Shown: positions 8,261 through 15,767 of the stretch, piece by piece
Numbering within the stretch: the first letter of the stretch is position 1
Layout of the letters: every line of letters starts with the position of its first letter
Assembly: GCA_018364455.1 (NCBI GenBank)
Contig: JAGZLW010000012.1
Coordinates: forward strand, 1-48,495
Source of the DNA: Streptococcus mitis
Lineage (GTDB): Bacteria; Bacillota; Bacilli; Lactobacillales; Streptococcaceae
Length of the DNA: 48,495 nt
Reading direction: 5' to 3'
Notes under the pieces: model-generated
Seen by the model: the letters and a program-made list of their open reading frames with translations, nothing else
What the model was told of the DNA's origin: nothing
Databases searched by the model: none
Translations under genes and position numbers: made by a program

Positions 8261-9256
8261 TTAAATTTTTTTTGTTGTTTTATCTCCCCAAAAATATGTG
8301 GGAATTACGATTCGTTTTTCTAGAATCTCTTCTCGCTTAATCATTTTCAGTATCATTGCAACAGATTCTTTTGCCATCATACCAATATCTTGAACTATTG
8401 TAGACACTAGATAAGATTGATCGACAGAAGTTTTTAAACCATCAAACCCAATTATCTGGTAATCATCAGGTGCTATTTTCCCCAGTTCTTTCATAACACT
8501 AATAACTCTCAGAGCCATCATATCATTTATTGTAAATATACCATCAATTTCTTTATGAGATTGCAAAAAAATTCTTATCTGATCTTCAGGATTTATTAAA
8601 GGTTCTTTCATTTCAAAATTATAGACATCTACTCCTAATTCCTTAGCTTTTTCTCTGAATCCTTTACTTCTGAGTATAGTCTCATTCTCATACATATTAA
8701 TTGAACCAATAAAAGCAAGGTGCTTATTATCCCTTCTAACCAGTTCCTCTGCTGCAGTTTGCCCTCCTTTGTAATTTGCTGAAGTAACATAGCATACATT
8801 TTCCGAAAAATGTCTATCTATACTTACAAACGGTAAATCAGATAAAATATATTTGTCAATATCAGAATATGTAATACCAATAATTCCATCCACTTTATTT
8901 TGTTTCAACATTTCGATATATTCGATTTCATTTTGTGAATCGCTATCAGCGTTACAAATAAATAATTTATAATTATATTTTAATAACTCTTTCTCAACAT
9001 GATAGGCAAACTCCGAGAAAAATGGATGCCATATGCTCGGAATAATCAAAGCGATAGTTTCTGTTCTATTCTTTTTCATACCTCGAGCATAATTATCAGG
9101 GATATAGTCCAATGTTTTTATAGCCCTTTGAACTTTCCTTAAAGTTACTTCTTTAATACCTTTTTCTTTATTAATTACACGTGAAACAGTTCCAACACTA
9201 ACTCCTGCTTCTAAAGCAACATCTTTCATGGTAATTGATTTTCTTTGTTCTACCAT
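8261..9256 (-). CDS. susR: LacI-family sugar-responsive repressor
   Basis: A 331-residue LacI/GalR regulator. The N-terminal helix-turn-helix is MKDVALEAGVSVGTVSRV, followed by the hinge helix (YARGMKKN) and a periplasmic-binding-like effector domain with DGIFTINDMMALRV and the C-terminal DQSYLVSTI segment. I place the start at 9256 (MVEQRKS): AAGGAGG is spaced correctly for it, while the longer TTG start overlaps that site. It is transcribed from its own promoter upstream of the sus genes' 5' end and probably binds the TGAAACGTTTCA sites. In pneumococcus the orthologue represses sucrose uptake genes. Confidence 0.88.
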   Translation of the reverse strand: MVEQRKSITMKDVALEAGVSVGTVSRVINKEKGIKEVTLRKVQRAIKTLDYIPDNYARGMKKNRTETIALIIPSIWHPFFSEFAYHVEKELLKYNYKLFICNADSDSQNEIEYIEMLKQNKVDGIIGITYSDIDKYILSDLPFVSIDRHFSENVCYVTSANYKGGQTAAEELVRRDNKHLAFIGSINMYENETILRSKGFREKAKELGVDVYNFEMKEPLINPEDQIRIFLQSHKEIDGIFTINDMMALRVISVMKELGKIAPDDYQIIGFDGLKTSVDQSYLVSTIVQDIGMMAKESVAMILKMIKREEILEKRIVIPTYFWGDKTTKKI

Positions 9257-9277
9257 CTTATCACCTCCTTTCAATAT

Positions 9278-9306
9278 ATAGTATCATGCAAACGCTTTTT
9301 AAGCAA
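9278..9306 (-). promoter_or_regulatory. susR promoter
   Basis: Minus-strand TTGCTT (9306-9301) and TACTAT (9283-9278) with a 17-bp spacer. The spacer contains AAAAAGCGTTTGCATG, half of which resembles a cre/LacI-type site, hinting at CcpA or self control. Confidence 0.6.
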
Positions 9307-9418
9307 CTATTTCTCAATCATTTTTGTCCAGATTCTTTTTCCTATCATGAATAAAATCACTCCAATTATCTTTTGAAAATACTTCAATTTTCATGTGTAG
9401 ACATCTACATAAAACAGG

Positions 9419-9444
9419 AAAAACCTTGGAATCAAGGCTTTTTT
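9419..9444 (+). terminator. Rho-independent terminator-like hairpin
   Basis: CCTTG/CAAGG stem with flanking A and T runs. The segment from about 9393 to 9460 resembles 85-155, so both may derive from one repeated transcript end. The 9257-9617 interval otherwise contains the susR promoter and no convincing gene. Confidence 0.5.
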
Positions 9445-9584
9445 CGTATCTTCTACAAAAAAAGCAAGAGATTTAGAGGGCTATGAATCTAGATGTACAT
9501 TTTGCTTAAATGATTGAAGGTCTTTTCTTAACAAAAACACCCCAAAAATTAGATTTTTTCTGTCTAACTTTTTAGGTACAGTTC

Positions 9585-9606
9585 AAACGCGAAATAGCGT
9601 TTTTTT
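9585..9606 (+). terminator. Small hairpin with T-run
   Basis: AAACGC-gaaata-GCGTTT followed by TTTT on the plus strand, just beyond the mga stop codon. The T-run points rightwards, although no rightward gene lies upstream. On the minus strand it would be a U-poor terminator for mga. Confidence 0.45.
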
Positions 9607-9617
9607 GTTATTTTTGG

Positions 9618-11099
9618 TTACTCATCTAATCGAATAAACATCATGGCATTTAACAAAGATATGAGTGAGACCGTGTTTATATTATTTGAATAAATCAGTC
9701 TCTTGTTCTCGATCGGAGGAATAATAAAATTAGAAATGATGATATCATAAGGAGATTCTTCTAAAGACTCCGTTGACAATTCTAATTCGGTCCAAACTTC
9801 AAGTTCAAAATTGTTGCTACAGTAATAAGAAAGTGTCTCTGCAACGGATTTGGCATGATACTGATCAAAATTACTCATGACCAAAACCTTCAGCTTTGGC
9901 TGATTTTGTAGTAGATTTAGCACTAAATGTTTGGTATGAGTGATAAAGGTATAAGATAGATGATTTACCATCATTGAACTAGAACAAACCTCAAGAGTCT
10001 CTAAATAATGAGAAAGCTCTTTTTTTACATCTGAAACAAATTTAGGAAAAATATTTTGAAAATTCCTGATTGTATTCCCTTTTTGATCAAATAAAATAAA
10101 CTCAGTGGACAACTCTTGTCGATGCAGATGTGCGGTATTATGCAGATGCCAAATCAGATTATCTTTATTCTCAATCTCAATCTGATACTTGACTGAAATC
10201 TGATCGATAAAATCACTCAATAAATGGTAAGATTTTTCAACATAGCTATCCTTTTTTACATATTTCATAAAGAGGCTTTCATCTATAAAAAACATTTTTT
10301 GAAAGTAAGATACAAATAATTGGCAAAAAACTTCTTCATTTAAAGAGATATTGTATTCTGATTCAAAACTCTGAGCAACACCTTCTATTCCTTCTGCCTG
10401 CATTAAAAAATCCAAACTTTGGTCGTTAAAAGAATCTTTCTCTATTTCCATAAGATGACCAAACTTTATTCGATATAGATTAATAACCAGGAGCAACTTT
10501 AGCATTCTATGAGTTGACAAATTCATTGGAAAGCTTGTTTCCTTATAAACCAATTCTAACAATTGAGATAGGGGCTCTGATGAAAAATTTTCAAATGGCC
10601 ATTCTAGGAAATAATATTTTTCTGAAAAATATTGTGCAAAAAAGTAACGAATATCTCTCTCATTTCCAATGATTTGAACAGGGGTCAGACTGATTTCAAA
10701 TTGAAATTGCCTTTTAATCACTTTATTGATTTGGCTAATAATACGATAGAGCGAAGATGAACTGATATAAAATTCTTTACAAATACTCTCAGCTTGACAA
10801 CCTTCATTAAAGAAGATAAATTCTAAAATCGAAAAATGAGTTGAACGCTTAAAGAAATGATGGTAAACCATTTCAATATCACTATCATCGGTATTAATAA
10901 TGCGTATACCATTAGTAGAAGAATGAAAAATCAAGTCAGGAAAAGCAGATTTAACATGGGATAGATCATCTTTTACTGCACGTTCTGTACAATTTAGTAA
11001 CTCTGCTAGTTCAGAACGATGAAACCATCGTTTATGTTCAAATAATAATTCTAATAATTCTAATTGCCTATGACTTTTTTTAGATAATAAACCTCTCAT
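9618..11099 (-). CDS. mgaSpn: Mga-family virulence transcriptional regulator
   Basis: 493 residues from the ATG at 11099 (MRGLLSKKSHRQLELLELL), which matches the length I recall for pneumococcal MgaSpn. An upstream in-frame ATG at 11156 would overlap the promoter. Domains in order: winged HTH (ELAELLNCTERAVKDDLSHV, ~30-50), Mga HTH (CKEFYISSSSLYRIISQ, ~110-130), a PRD-like central region (~170-370), and an EIIB-like C-terminal domain beginning near KVLVMSNFDQYHAKS. Family members are phosphorylation-responsive DNA-binding activators that prefer bent AT-rich DNA. It is divergent from the Gls24 operon, which its pneumococcal orthologue activates. Confidence 0.9.
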   Translation of the reverse strand: MRGLLSKKSHRQLELLELLFEHKRWFHRSELAELLNCTERAVKDDLSHVKSAFPDLIFHSSTNGIRIINTDDSDIEMVYHHFFKRSTHFSILEFIFFNEGCQAESICKEFYISSSSLYRIISQINKVIKRQFQFEISLTPVQIIGNERDIRYFFAQYFSEKYYFLEWPFENFSSEPLSQLLELVYKETSFPMNLSTHRMLKLLLVINLYRIKFGHLMEIEKDSFNDQSLDFLMQAEGIEGVAQSFESEYNISLNEEVFCQLFVSYFQKMFFIDESLFMKYVKKDSYVEKSYHLLSDFIDQISVKYQIEIENKDNLIWHLHNTAHLHRQELSTEFILFDQKGNTIRNFQNIFPKFVSDVKKELSHYLETLEVCSSSMMVNHLSYTFITHTKHLVLNLLQNQPKLKVLVMSNFDQYHAKSVAETLSYYCSNNFELEVWTELELSTESLEESPYDIIISNFIIPPIENKRLIYSNNINTVSLISLLNAMMFIRLDE

Positions 11100-11144
11100 G
11101 AATGTCTTTCTCTTTTTATAAATTATCGGATTAAACCTCTTGCA

Positions 11145-11153
11145 ATTATACCA
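11145..11153 (-). promoter_or_regulatory. Extended -10 promoter of the mga gene
   Basis: Minus-strand TGGTATAAT fits an extended -10 (TGn-TATAAT); no good -35 is visible. Transcription from here would give a leader of about 40 nt before the ATG at 11099, which supports that start over the longer one. Confidence 0.55.
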
Positions 11154-11319
11154 CAAAGAATAGGTATAGCATGATATAACGACTTTTCCTAAAATCTTTT
11201 ATTTCGTATAATAACACTACGGGAGCAATATATAAACAATTTTCTTATTTTACCGTCTATTGAGGGCGTAAATACAGAATCAAATTCAAGTCGAAAGATT
11301 ATATTTTTAATTTTAAAAA

Positions 11320-11455
11320 TTATATAATAGCAACAATCAAAGAATTTGATTTTTTTATATTAAAATTACATAATAATCAAAATAATTGATTATTTTATAT
11401 CAAAATTATATAATAGCAATAATCAAAGGAATTGATTTATTTTTTGATATTAAAA
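11320..11455 (+). repeat. Three AT-rich tandem units containing promoter-like elements
   Basis: Three direct units (11320-11365, 11366-11405, 11406-11455) each begin TTAYATAAT and contain AATCAAA..TTGATT, ending TAAAA or CAAAA. Joining adjacent units creates TTGATT-17 bp-CATAAT (11346-11374) and TTGATT-17 bp-TATAAT (11386-11414). A third TTGATT at 11432 lacks a good partner. The region lies between divergent mga and the Gls24 operon and is extremely AT-rich, the kind of bent DNA that Mga proteins bind. It should hold the operon promoter(s). The rest of 11100-11477 shows no ORF. Confidence 0.8.
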
Positions 11456-11477
11456 TAAAAAAGGAGGGTAAGCAATA

Positions 11478-11711
11478 TTGTGGTCAATCATTGCTGGAGG
11501 TCTTATTGGACTTGTAGCAGGTAGAATCACTAAAAAAGGTAGTTCTATGGGAATCGTCGCAAATGTATTCGCTGGTTTAGTCGGGTCATCTGTAGGACAA
11601 TCCCTTTTAGGTAGTTGGGGCCTATCCATCGCTGGAATGGCTTTGATCCCATCTATTGCAGGAGCAGCAATTGTTGTTACTGTAGTATCATTCTTTACAG
11701 GTGAAAAATAA
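11478..11711 (+). CDS. GlsB/YeaQ/YmgE family small membrane protein
   Basis: A 77-residue protein of the transglycosylase-associated (GlsB/YeaQ) family, with three short hydrophobic glycine-rich segments (GGLIGLVAGRIT, GIVANVFAGLVGSSVG, SIAGAAIVVTVVSFF). The reading frame starts with TTG at 11478; AAGGAGGG is eight bases upstream and no ATG is available, so a TTG start is well supported. It is the first gene of a five-gene stress operon (GlsB-like, AmaP, DUF2273, Gls24, CsbD). The biochemical role of the family is unknown; a membrane or envelope stress function is inferred. Confidence 0.85.
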   Translation: MWSIIAGGLIGLVAGRITKKGSSMGIVANVFAGLVGSSVGQSLLGSWGLSIAGMALIPSIAGAAIVVTVVSFFTGEK

Positions 11712-11787
11712 TTACTTGTAGAATAAACTATTTTTAAATAGATTAGACGGGTAAAAATAGTTTAATGTTAAATCGAAAGGATTGTAT

Positions 11788-12360
11788 ATGTCAAAAACAA
11801 AGAAAATATTTTTCATTATTTTCTGTATTTTAATCTTGACAATTTTCCTTCCTGTTTTGATAGATTATCATCAAGTTAGTGATTTAGGCATTCAGCTATT
11901 TAGCTGGAGACAGAATCATTTCGTTGAATTTTATCTCTCTAGATATATATTCTGGGGGATAGTGGCTCTATCAACTTTAGTTTTGTTATCGATGTTAGTT
12001 GTGTTGTTTTATCCTAAACGTTATTTGGAAATTCAACTTGAAACTAAAAACGATACATTAAAATTAAAGAATTCTGCAATCGAAGGTTTTGTTAGAAGTT
12101 TGGTAAGTGATCATGGATTGATCAAGAACCCAACTGTTCATGTAAATTTACGAAAAAATAAATGTTTCGTTCATGTAGAAGGTAAAATTCTTCCTTCGGA
12201 CAACATCGCTGACAGATGCCAACTAATTCAAAATGAAATAACTAATGGATTGAAGCAGTTTTTTGGTATTGAGCGTCAGGTTAAACTAGAAGTTCTAGTA
12301 AAAGACTACCAGCCTAAACCAAAACCTCAAAACAAAAAGACTGTTAGTCGTGTGAAGTAA
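11788..12360 (+). CDS. amaP: Alkaline shock membrane anchor protein AmaP
   Basis: A 190-residue protein with two N-terminal membrane segments (about residues 5-25 and 48-72) and a cytoplasmic domain related to the Asp23 fold. In staphylococci AmaP anchors Asp23 to the membrane; the Gls24/Asp23 homologue is two genes downstream. I start at the ATG at 11788 after GAAAGGA rather than at the TTG two codons earlier. The C-terminus is lysine- and proline-rich (KPKPQNKK). Confidence 0.85.
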   Translation: MSKTKKIFFIIFCILILTIFLPVLIDYHQVSDLGIQLFSWRQNHFVEFYLSRYIFWGIVALSTLVLLSMLVVLFYPKRYLEIQLETKNDTLKLKNSAIEGFVRSLVSDHGLIKNPTVHVNLRKNKCFVHVEGKILPSDNIADRCQLIQNEITNGLKQFFGIERQVKLEVLVKDYQPKPKPQNKKTVSRVK

Positions 12361-12371
12361 GGAAGTAAAAA

Positions 12372-12542
12372 ATGGAATGGCTTAAACAATATCGATATCC
12401 AATAATCGCAGGTCTCATAGGCGTATTTCTCGCTTGTTTGATTATCTCCTTTGGCTTCTTCAAAACAATATTTGTATTGATTTTAGGAGCACTGGGAGTT
12501 GCAGCTGGATTATATATCGAAAAAAACTATATAGATAAATAA
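12372..12542 (+). CDS. DUF2273 small membrane protein
   Basis: A 56-residue ORF starting MEWLKQYRYP with two hydrophobic segments (AGLIGVFLACLIISFGFF and FVLILGALGVAAGLYI) and a short charged tail. It begins 11 bp after amaP, preceded by GGAAG. DUF2273 proteins sit between amaP and asp23/gls24 genes in many Firmicutes, so position and size support the assignment. Function is unknown; it may be part of the membrane anchor of the Gls24 complex. Confidence 0.85.
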   Translation: MEWLKQYRYPIIAGLIGVFLACLIISFGFFKTIFVLILGALGVAAGLYIEKNYIDK

Positions 12543-12572
12543 AAATTACTAATTTAATTAAAGGAGTTTCAT

Positions 12573-13181
12573 ATGTCAAACGAAAAAAACATTAACACTA
12601 ACGTAGAAAAGAAAGATGCTACTGTTGTAGCTCACGAAATCAAAGGGGAACTTACTTACGAAGATAAAGTTATCCAAAAAATCATTGGTCTGTCACTAGA
12701 AAACGTTTCAGGTCTTTTGGGAATCGACGGTGGTTTCTTCTCAAATCTTAAAGAAAAAATCATTAACAGCGATGACGTAACAAGTGGTGTTAACGTAGAA
12801 GTTGGTAAAACACAAGTTGCAGTTGACTTAAACGTTATTGTTGAGTACCAAAAAAATGTTCCAGCTTTATATTCAGAAATCAGAGAAATCGTATCTTCAG
12901 AAGTTGCTAAAATGACTGACTTGGAAGTTGTTGAAATCAACGTAAACGTTGTCGACATCAAAACTAAAGAACAACATGAAGCAGACTCAGTAAGCCTTCA
13001 AGATCGCGTATCTGACGTTGCTGAATCAACAGGAGAATTCGCTTCAGAACAATTCGAAAAAGCTAAATCTGGTCTTGGATCTGGTTTCTCAACTGTTCAA
13101 GAAAAAGTTAGCGAAGGTGTAGAAGCTGTTAAAGGTGCAACAACTGGTGTAGTATCTCACGAAAAAACTCGTGTAAACTAA
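12573..13181 (+). CDS. gls24: Gls24 / Asp23 family general stress protein
   Basis: A 202-residue protein of the Asp23/Gls24 (DUF322) family. The core domain covers residues ~25-130 (GELTYEDKVIQKIIGLSLENV, then alternating beta strands ending VEINVNVVDIKT). A C-terminal region (~135-202) predicted amphipathic and Ala/Glu/Lys-rich follows. AAAGGAG precedes the ATG. Family members are abundant cytosolic or membrane-apposed proteins induced by envelope, pH or bile stress. It is the fourth gene of the operon and is likely tethered by the AmaP/DUF2273 products. Confidence 0.92.
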   Translation: MSNEKNINTNVEKKDATVVAHEIKGELTYEDKVIQKIIGLSLENVSGLLGIDGGFFSNLKEKIINSDDVTSGVNVEVGKTQVAVDLNVIVEYQKNVPALYSEIREIVSSEVAKMTDLEVVEINVNVVDIKTKEQHEADSVSLQDRVSDVAESTGEFASEQFEKAKSGLGSGFSTVQEKVSEGVEAVKGATTGVVSHEKTRVN

Positions 13182-13211
13182 GATAAAATAAATATAACAG
13201 GAGAAATTATC

Positions 13212-13415
13212 ATGTCAGTAGAAGAAAAATTAAATCAAGCTAAAGGTTCTATTAAAGAAGGTGTTGGAAAAGCCATCGGTGATGAAAAAATGGAAAAAGA
13301 AGGAGCAGCTGAAAAAGTTGTTTCTAAAGTAAAAGAAGTTGCTGAAGATGCCAAAGACGCTGTAGAAGGTGCTATCGAAGGTGTTAAAAACATGTTGAGT
13401 GGCGACAATAAATAA
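13212..13415 (+). CDS. CsbD-family stress response protein
   Basis: A 67-residue, highly charged protein matching CsbD: KLNQAKGSIKEGVGKAIGDE near the N-terminus, then amphipathic alanine-, glutamate- and lysine-rich helices. CsbD proteins are small general-stress proteins with no known biochemical activity. It is the last gene of the Gls24 operon, with AGGAG before the ATG. A weak GTTACT/AGTAAC hairpin follows at about 13425-13446. Confidence 0.9.
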   Translation: MSVEEKLNQAKGSIKEGVGKAIGDEKMEKEGAAEKVVSKVKEVAEDAKDAVEGAIEGVKNMLSGDNK

Positions 13416-13486
13416 GGCTAAAAGTTACTTTATCTTTTTAGTAACATTAGTCAAAAGAGTCTGAATTAAGATGATTCTCAGAAAAC

Positions 13487-13526
13487 AAAAAGCTAGAGAT
13501 TTCCAATTGCGGAACTCTAGCTTTTT
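13487..13526. terminator. Bidirectional terminator
   Basis: AAAAAGCTAGAG/CTCTAGCTTTTT with T-runs in both directions. It separates the Gls24 operon from the transposase remnant and would also end leftward transcripts. Confidence 0.8.
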
Positions 13527-13832
13527 AATTTTGCCTCTTTCTCTTATTATATTTCAGCAGGTTGTTGACCATGAGTACGAATCCCATGTCAATTCTCACT
13601 TGACGCTTACCTCTCAGATGACATCTCTTATAACCAAACAAACCTTTATCTGCCCAAAGACAGATTTCATATCAATCTTACGTTTAGCGAAAATTTATCT
13701 ACCCTTGGAAGATAAATGTGCCTGATATTCTTTAGTTTTTAAACACTGGTAACGTTCATTCATATACTGTCCCTTTTGAGGGGCTGATTCAGGTTCATAA
13801 TCGCAGTCAACACTAATTTCAAGGCTTTTTGC
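13525..13832 (-). pseudogene. C-terminal remnant of an IS1182-type transposase
   Basis: On the minus strand two reading frames read like the end of an IS1182-family DDE transposase. The first is about 50 codons (VDCDYEPESAPQKGQYMNER, then YQCLKTKEYQAH and a stop) and leads into KIDMKSVFGQIK. After a frameshift the second reads FGYKRCHLRGKRQVRIDMGF, then VNNLLKYNKRKRQN and a stop at 13525-13527. In-frame stops and a frameshift make it nonfunctional, and the N-terminal two-thirds is missing. Terminal inverted repeats were not found. The family assignment rests on the FG..K..H.RG...V..DMG pattern. Confidence 0.75.
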
Positions 13833-13834
13833 TT

Positions 13835-14290
13835 CTATCTCCCCTTTTTCATGATGTATTTTCGTATAGGTGTTTCAACTATTTGAACTATTTCAAATCC
13901 TTCTTTTTGGTAAAGATTCTGAGCTCTTTGATTTGCCTCGAAGACATTTAGAGAGATACTGTCTATATCTCTATTTTCAAAGGTCAAACTAACAAATTTC
14001 CTTAAAGCCTGGCTACCTAAGCCTTGCCCCTGTTTCTGGGGGGTGATAAAAAATCTTCCAATATGAAGATTACTGTCTTCTAGCCTGATTTTTTGTATTA
14101 GCCCGACAAACTCTTGTACATCAAAGATTGAAAAGATTCCTTCCAACTCTTGCAAAACTTGAATTGTCAAGGGAAAAGGAATCATTGGTCCCATCCATTG
14201 TTCTTGAAAGGATTTGCCTAGGGAGTTGGACCATTGGCATACGAGCTGAGCATTTTCTACGCTTAACTTTTCTTCAAAACGAATTGTCAT
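13835..14290 (-). CDS. GNAT-family N-acetyltransferase
   Basis: A 151-residue GNAT protein. The acetyl-CoA loop is around PQKQGQGLGSQALRKF (motif A), followed by FEANQRAQNLYQKEGFEIV (motif B). The substrate is unknown. It is divergent from the competence peptidase gene; its likely -10 TATAAT (14327-14322) and a -35-like TTCGTA (14350-14345) overlap the ComX box of that gene. The pneumococcal counterpart, as I recall, sits in the same place next to the prepilin peptidase. Confidence 0.85.
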   Translation of the reverse strand: MTIRFEEKLSVENAQLVCQWSNSLGKSFQEQWMGPMIPFPLTIQVLQELEGIFSIFDVQEFVGLIQKIRLEDSNLHIGRFFITPQKQGQGLGSQALRKFVSLTFENRDIDSISLNVFEANQRAQNLYQKEGFEIVQIVETPIRKYIMKKGR

Positions 14291-14344
14291 CTTTTCCTCA
14301 CCATCTTATCTATGTTTCTTTATTATACTACTTCTCCTATTTTT

Positions 14345-14352
14345 TACGAATA
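14345..14352 (+). promoter_or_regulatory. ComX (sigma-X) box
   Basis: TACGAATA, the exact core of the streptococcal late-competence promoter, preceded by a T-rich stretch. The ATG of the prepilin peptidase begins only seven bases further on. Confidence 0.88.
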
Positions 14353-14359
14353 GATAAGT

Positions 14360-15019
14360 ATGATTGATATTTATTTTTTTCTTGTCGGGAGCATTCTCGC
14401 TTCTTTTCTTGGTTTGGTCATTGACCGCTTTCCAGAGCAATCCATTATCAGTCCAGCCAGTCACTGCGATTTCTGTCAGACTCGCTTGCGTCCCTTAGAT
14501 TTAATTCCGCTTCTCTCGCAGGTCTTCAATCGCTTTCGCTGTCGCTACTGCAAGGCTCCTTATCCTGTCTGGTATGCCCTCTTTGAACTAGGCTTAGGAC
14601 TCCTCTTTCTGGCTTGGTCTTGGGAATTGCTTTCCTTGGGGCAAGTCGTCCTAATCACCACTGGTTTGACCTTAGGCATCTACGACTTGCGCCATCAGGA
14701 ATACCCCTTACTGGTCTGGATTGTCTTTCATCTACTCCTAATGGTCTGGTCTAGCTGGAATCTGGTCATGGTCTTCTTCCTTGTTCTCGGAATTTTGGCT
14801 CATTTTATCGATATCCGCATAGGCGCAGGGGATTTTCTCTTTTTAGCTTCTTGCGCTCTCATCTTTAACGCAACGGAGTTACTCATCTTAATTCAGTTTG
14901 CTTCGGCTACGGGGATTCTAGCCTTTCTCCTACAAAAGAAAAAGGAAAGACTTCCTTTCGTGCCTTTCCTCTTACTTGCTGCTTGTGTGATTATTTTTGG
15001 TAAGCTACTGCTTGTTTGA
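14360..15019 (+). CDS. cclA: Type IV prepilin peptidase for competence pilus (A24 family)
   Basis: A 219-residue polytopic membrane protease. Two CxxC pairs (CDFC and CRYC, about residues 33-69) form the usual zinc site in the N-terminal cytoplasmic domain. The catalytic aspartates are in GIYDLRHQEYP and in GAGD. It cleaves and N-methylates prepilin leaders of the ComG competence pseudopilus (family knowledge; also named cilC/pilD). A ComX box directly upstream shows late-competence control. No Shine-Dalgarno is present, so translation is probably leaderless. Its 3' end overlaps trpA convergently by 29 bp. Confidence 0.92.
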   Translation: MIDIYFFLVGSILASFLGLVIDRFPEQSIISPASHCDFCQTRLRPLDLIPLLSQVFNRFRCRYCKAPYPVWYALFELGLGLLFLAWSWELLSLGQVVLITTGLTLGIYDLRHQEYPLLVWIVFHLLLMVWSSWNLVMVFFLVLGILAHFIDIRIGAGDFLFLASCALIFNATELLILIQFASATGILAFLLQKKKERLPFVPFLLLAACVIIFGKLLLV

Positions 15020-15767
15020 TAAAGTCCTCAATCGGCTCTCCTTGATGGAGAGCTTTTACAATTTTTGAGCCGACGATAACGCCATCTGATACCGCATTGA
15101 AGCGTTCTACATCGGCTTGACTAGATACACCAAAACCTGTCAAAACTGGGATATCGGCCACTTGATGAAGTTGTGCCAAGTGCTTGTCCAAATCTGCACG
15201 GTAATTGCCTGATTTCCCTGTCACCCCATTGATAGCAACCGCATAGACGAATCCTTCTGCCCCATCAATCAACTCTTTCTGGCGTTCAATTCCTGTTGTC
15301 AAACTAACTAGGGGAATCAAAGCAATGTCTGTATCTGCCAAAAATGGCTCCACAAAGTTGGCATGCTCATGAGGCAGGTCTGGGATAATCAAGCCCTTAA
15401 CCGCTGTATCTGCCAAATCTTTGACAAAATTCTCCACACCGTATTGAAAGAGGGGGTTGAAGTAGGTCATGATGACAAGTGGAACCTCTGTTTGAATGGT
15501 TTTCAAGGTTTCAACCAAAGCCTGGGTAGAGGTCCCGTGGGCTAAACTGCGCAAGCTAGCTTCTTCGATAACAGGTCCATCTGCGACAGGATCTGAAAAG
15601 GGAATGCCCACTTCAATAGCTGAAACTCCCAAATCTTCTAAAAAGTGGATTGTTTCAGCTAGACCATCCAAACCTTTCTCATGGTCTCCAGCCATGATAT
15701 AGGGAACGAAAATTCCTTTTCCAGTTGCTTTAATAGCATTTAATTTTTCTGTTAGTGTCTTAGGCAT
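14991..15767 (-). CDS. trpA: Tryptophan synthase alpha subunit
   Basis: 258 residues, full length. It cleaves indole-3-glycerol phosphate and passes indole to TrpB. The catalytic residues are Glu52 (SAIEVGIPFSDP) and Asp63 (VADGP); the phosphate-binding end includes GVSSQADVE and GVIVGSKIVKAL. I start at 15767 (MPKTLTEKLN), which overlaps the trpB stop by eight bases and implies coupled translation. It is the last trp gene; no terminator is visible before the convergent peptidase gene it overlaps. Confidence 0.95.
   Translation of the reverse strand: MPKTLTEKLNAIKATGKGIFVPYIMAGDHEKGLDGLAETIHFLEDLGVSAIEVGIPFSDPVADGPVIEEASLRSLAHGTSTQALVETLKTIQTEVPLVIMTYFNPLFQYGVENFVKDLADTAVKGLIIPDLPHEHANFVEPFLADTDIALIPLVSLTTGIERQKELIDGAEGFVYAVAINGVTGKSGNYRADLDKHLAQLHQVADIPVLTGFGVSSQADVERFNAVSDGVIVGSKIVKALHQGEPIEDFIKQAVAYQK

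Noticed and set aside
11099..11156. Longer start for the Mga regulator (512 residues)
   Set aside because: It would place the start codon upstream of the extended -10 box and give an N-terminal extension unlike the family.
12656..12961. Minus-strand 101-residue ORF inside gls24
   Set aside because: It is antisense to a conserved gene, has low-complexity composition and no start signals.
13471..13725. Plus-strand 84-residue ORF after csbD
   Set aside because: It runs antisense across the transposase remnant and the terminator and has no ribosome site.
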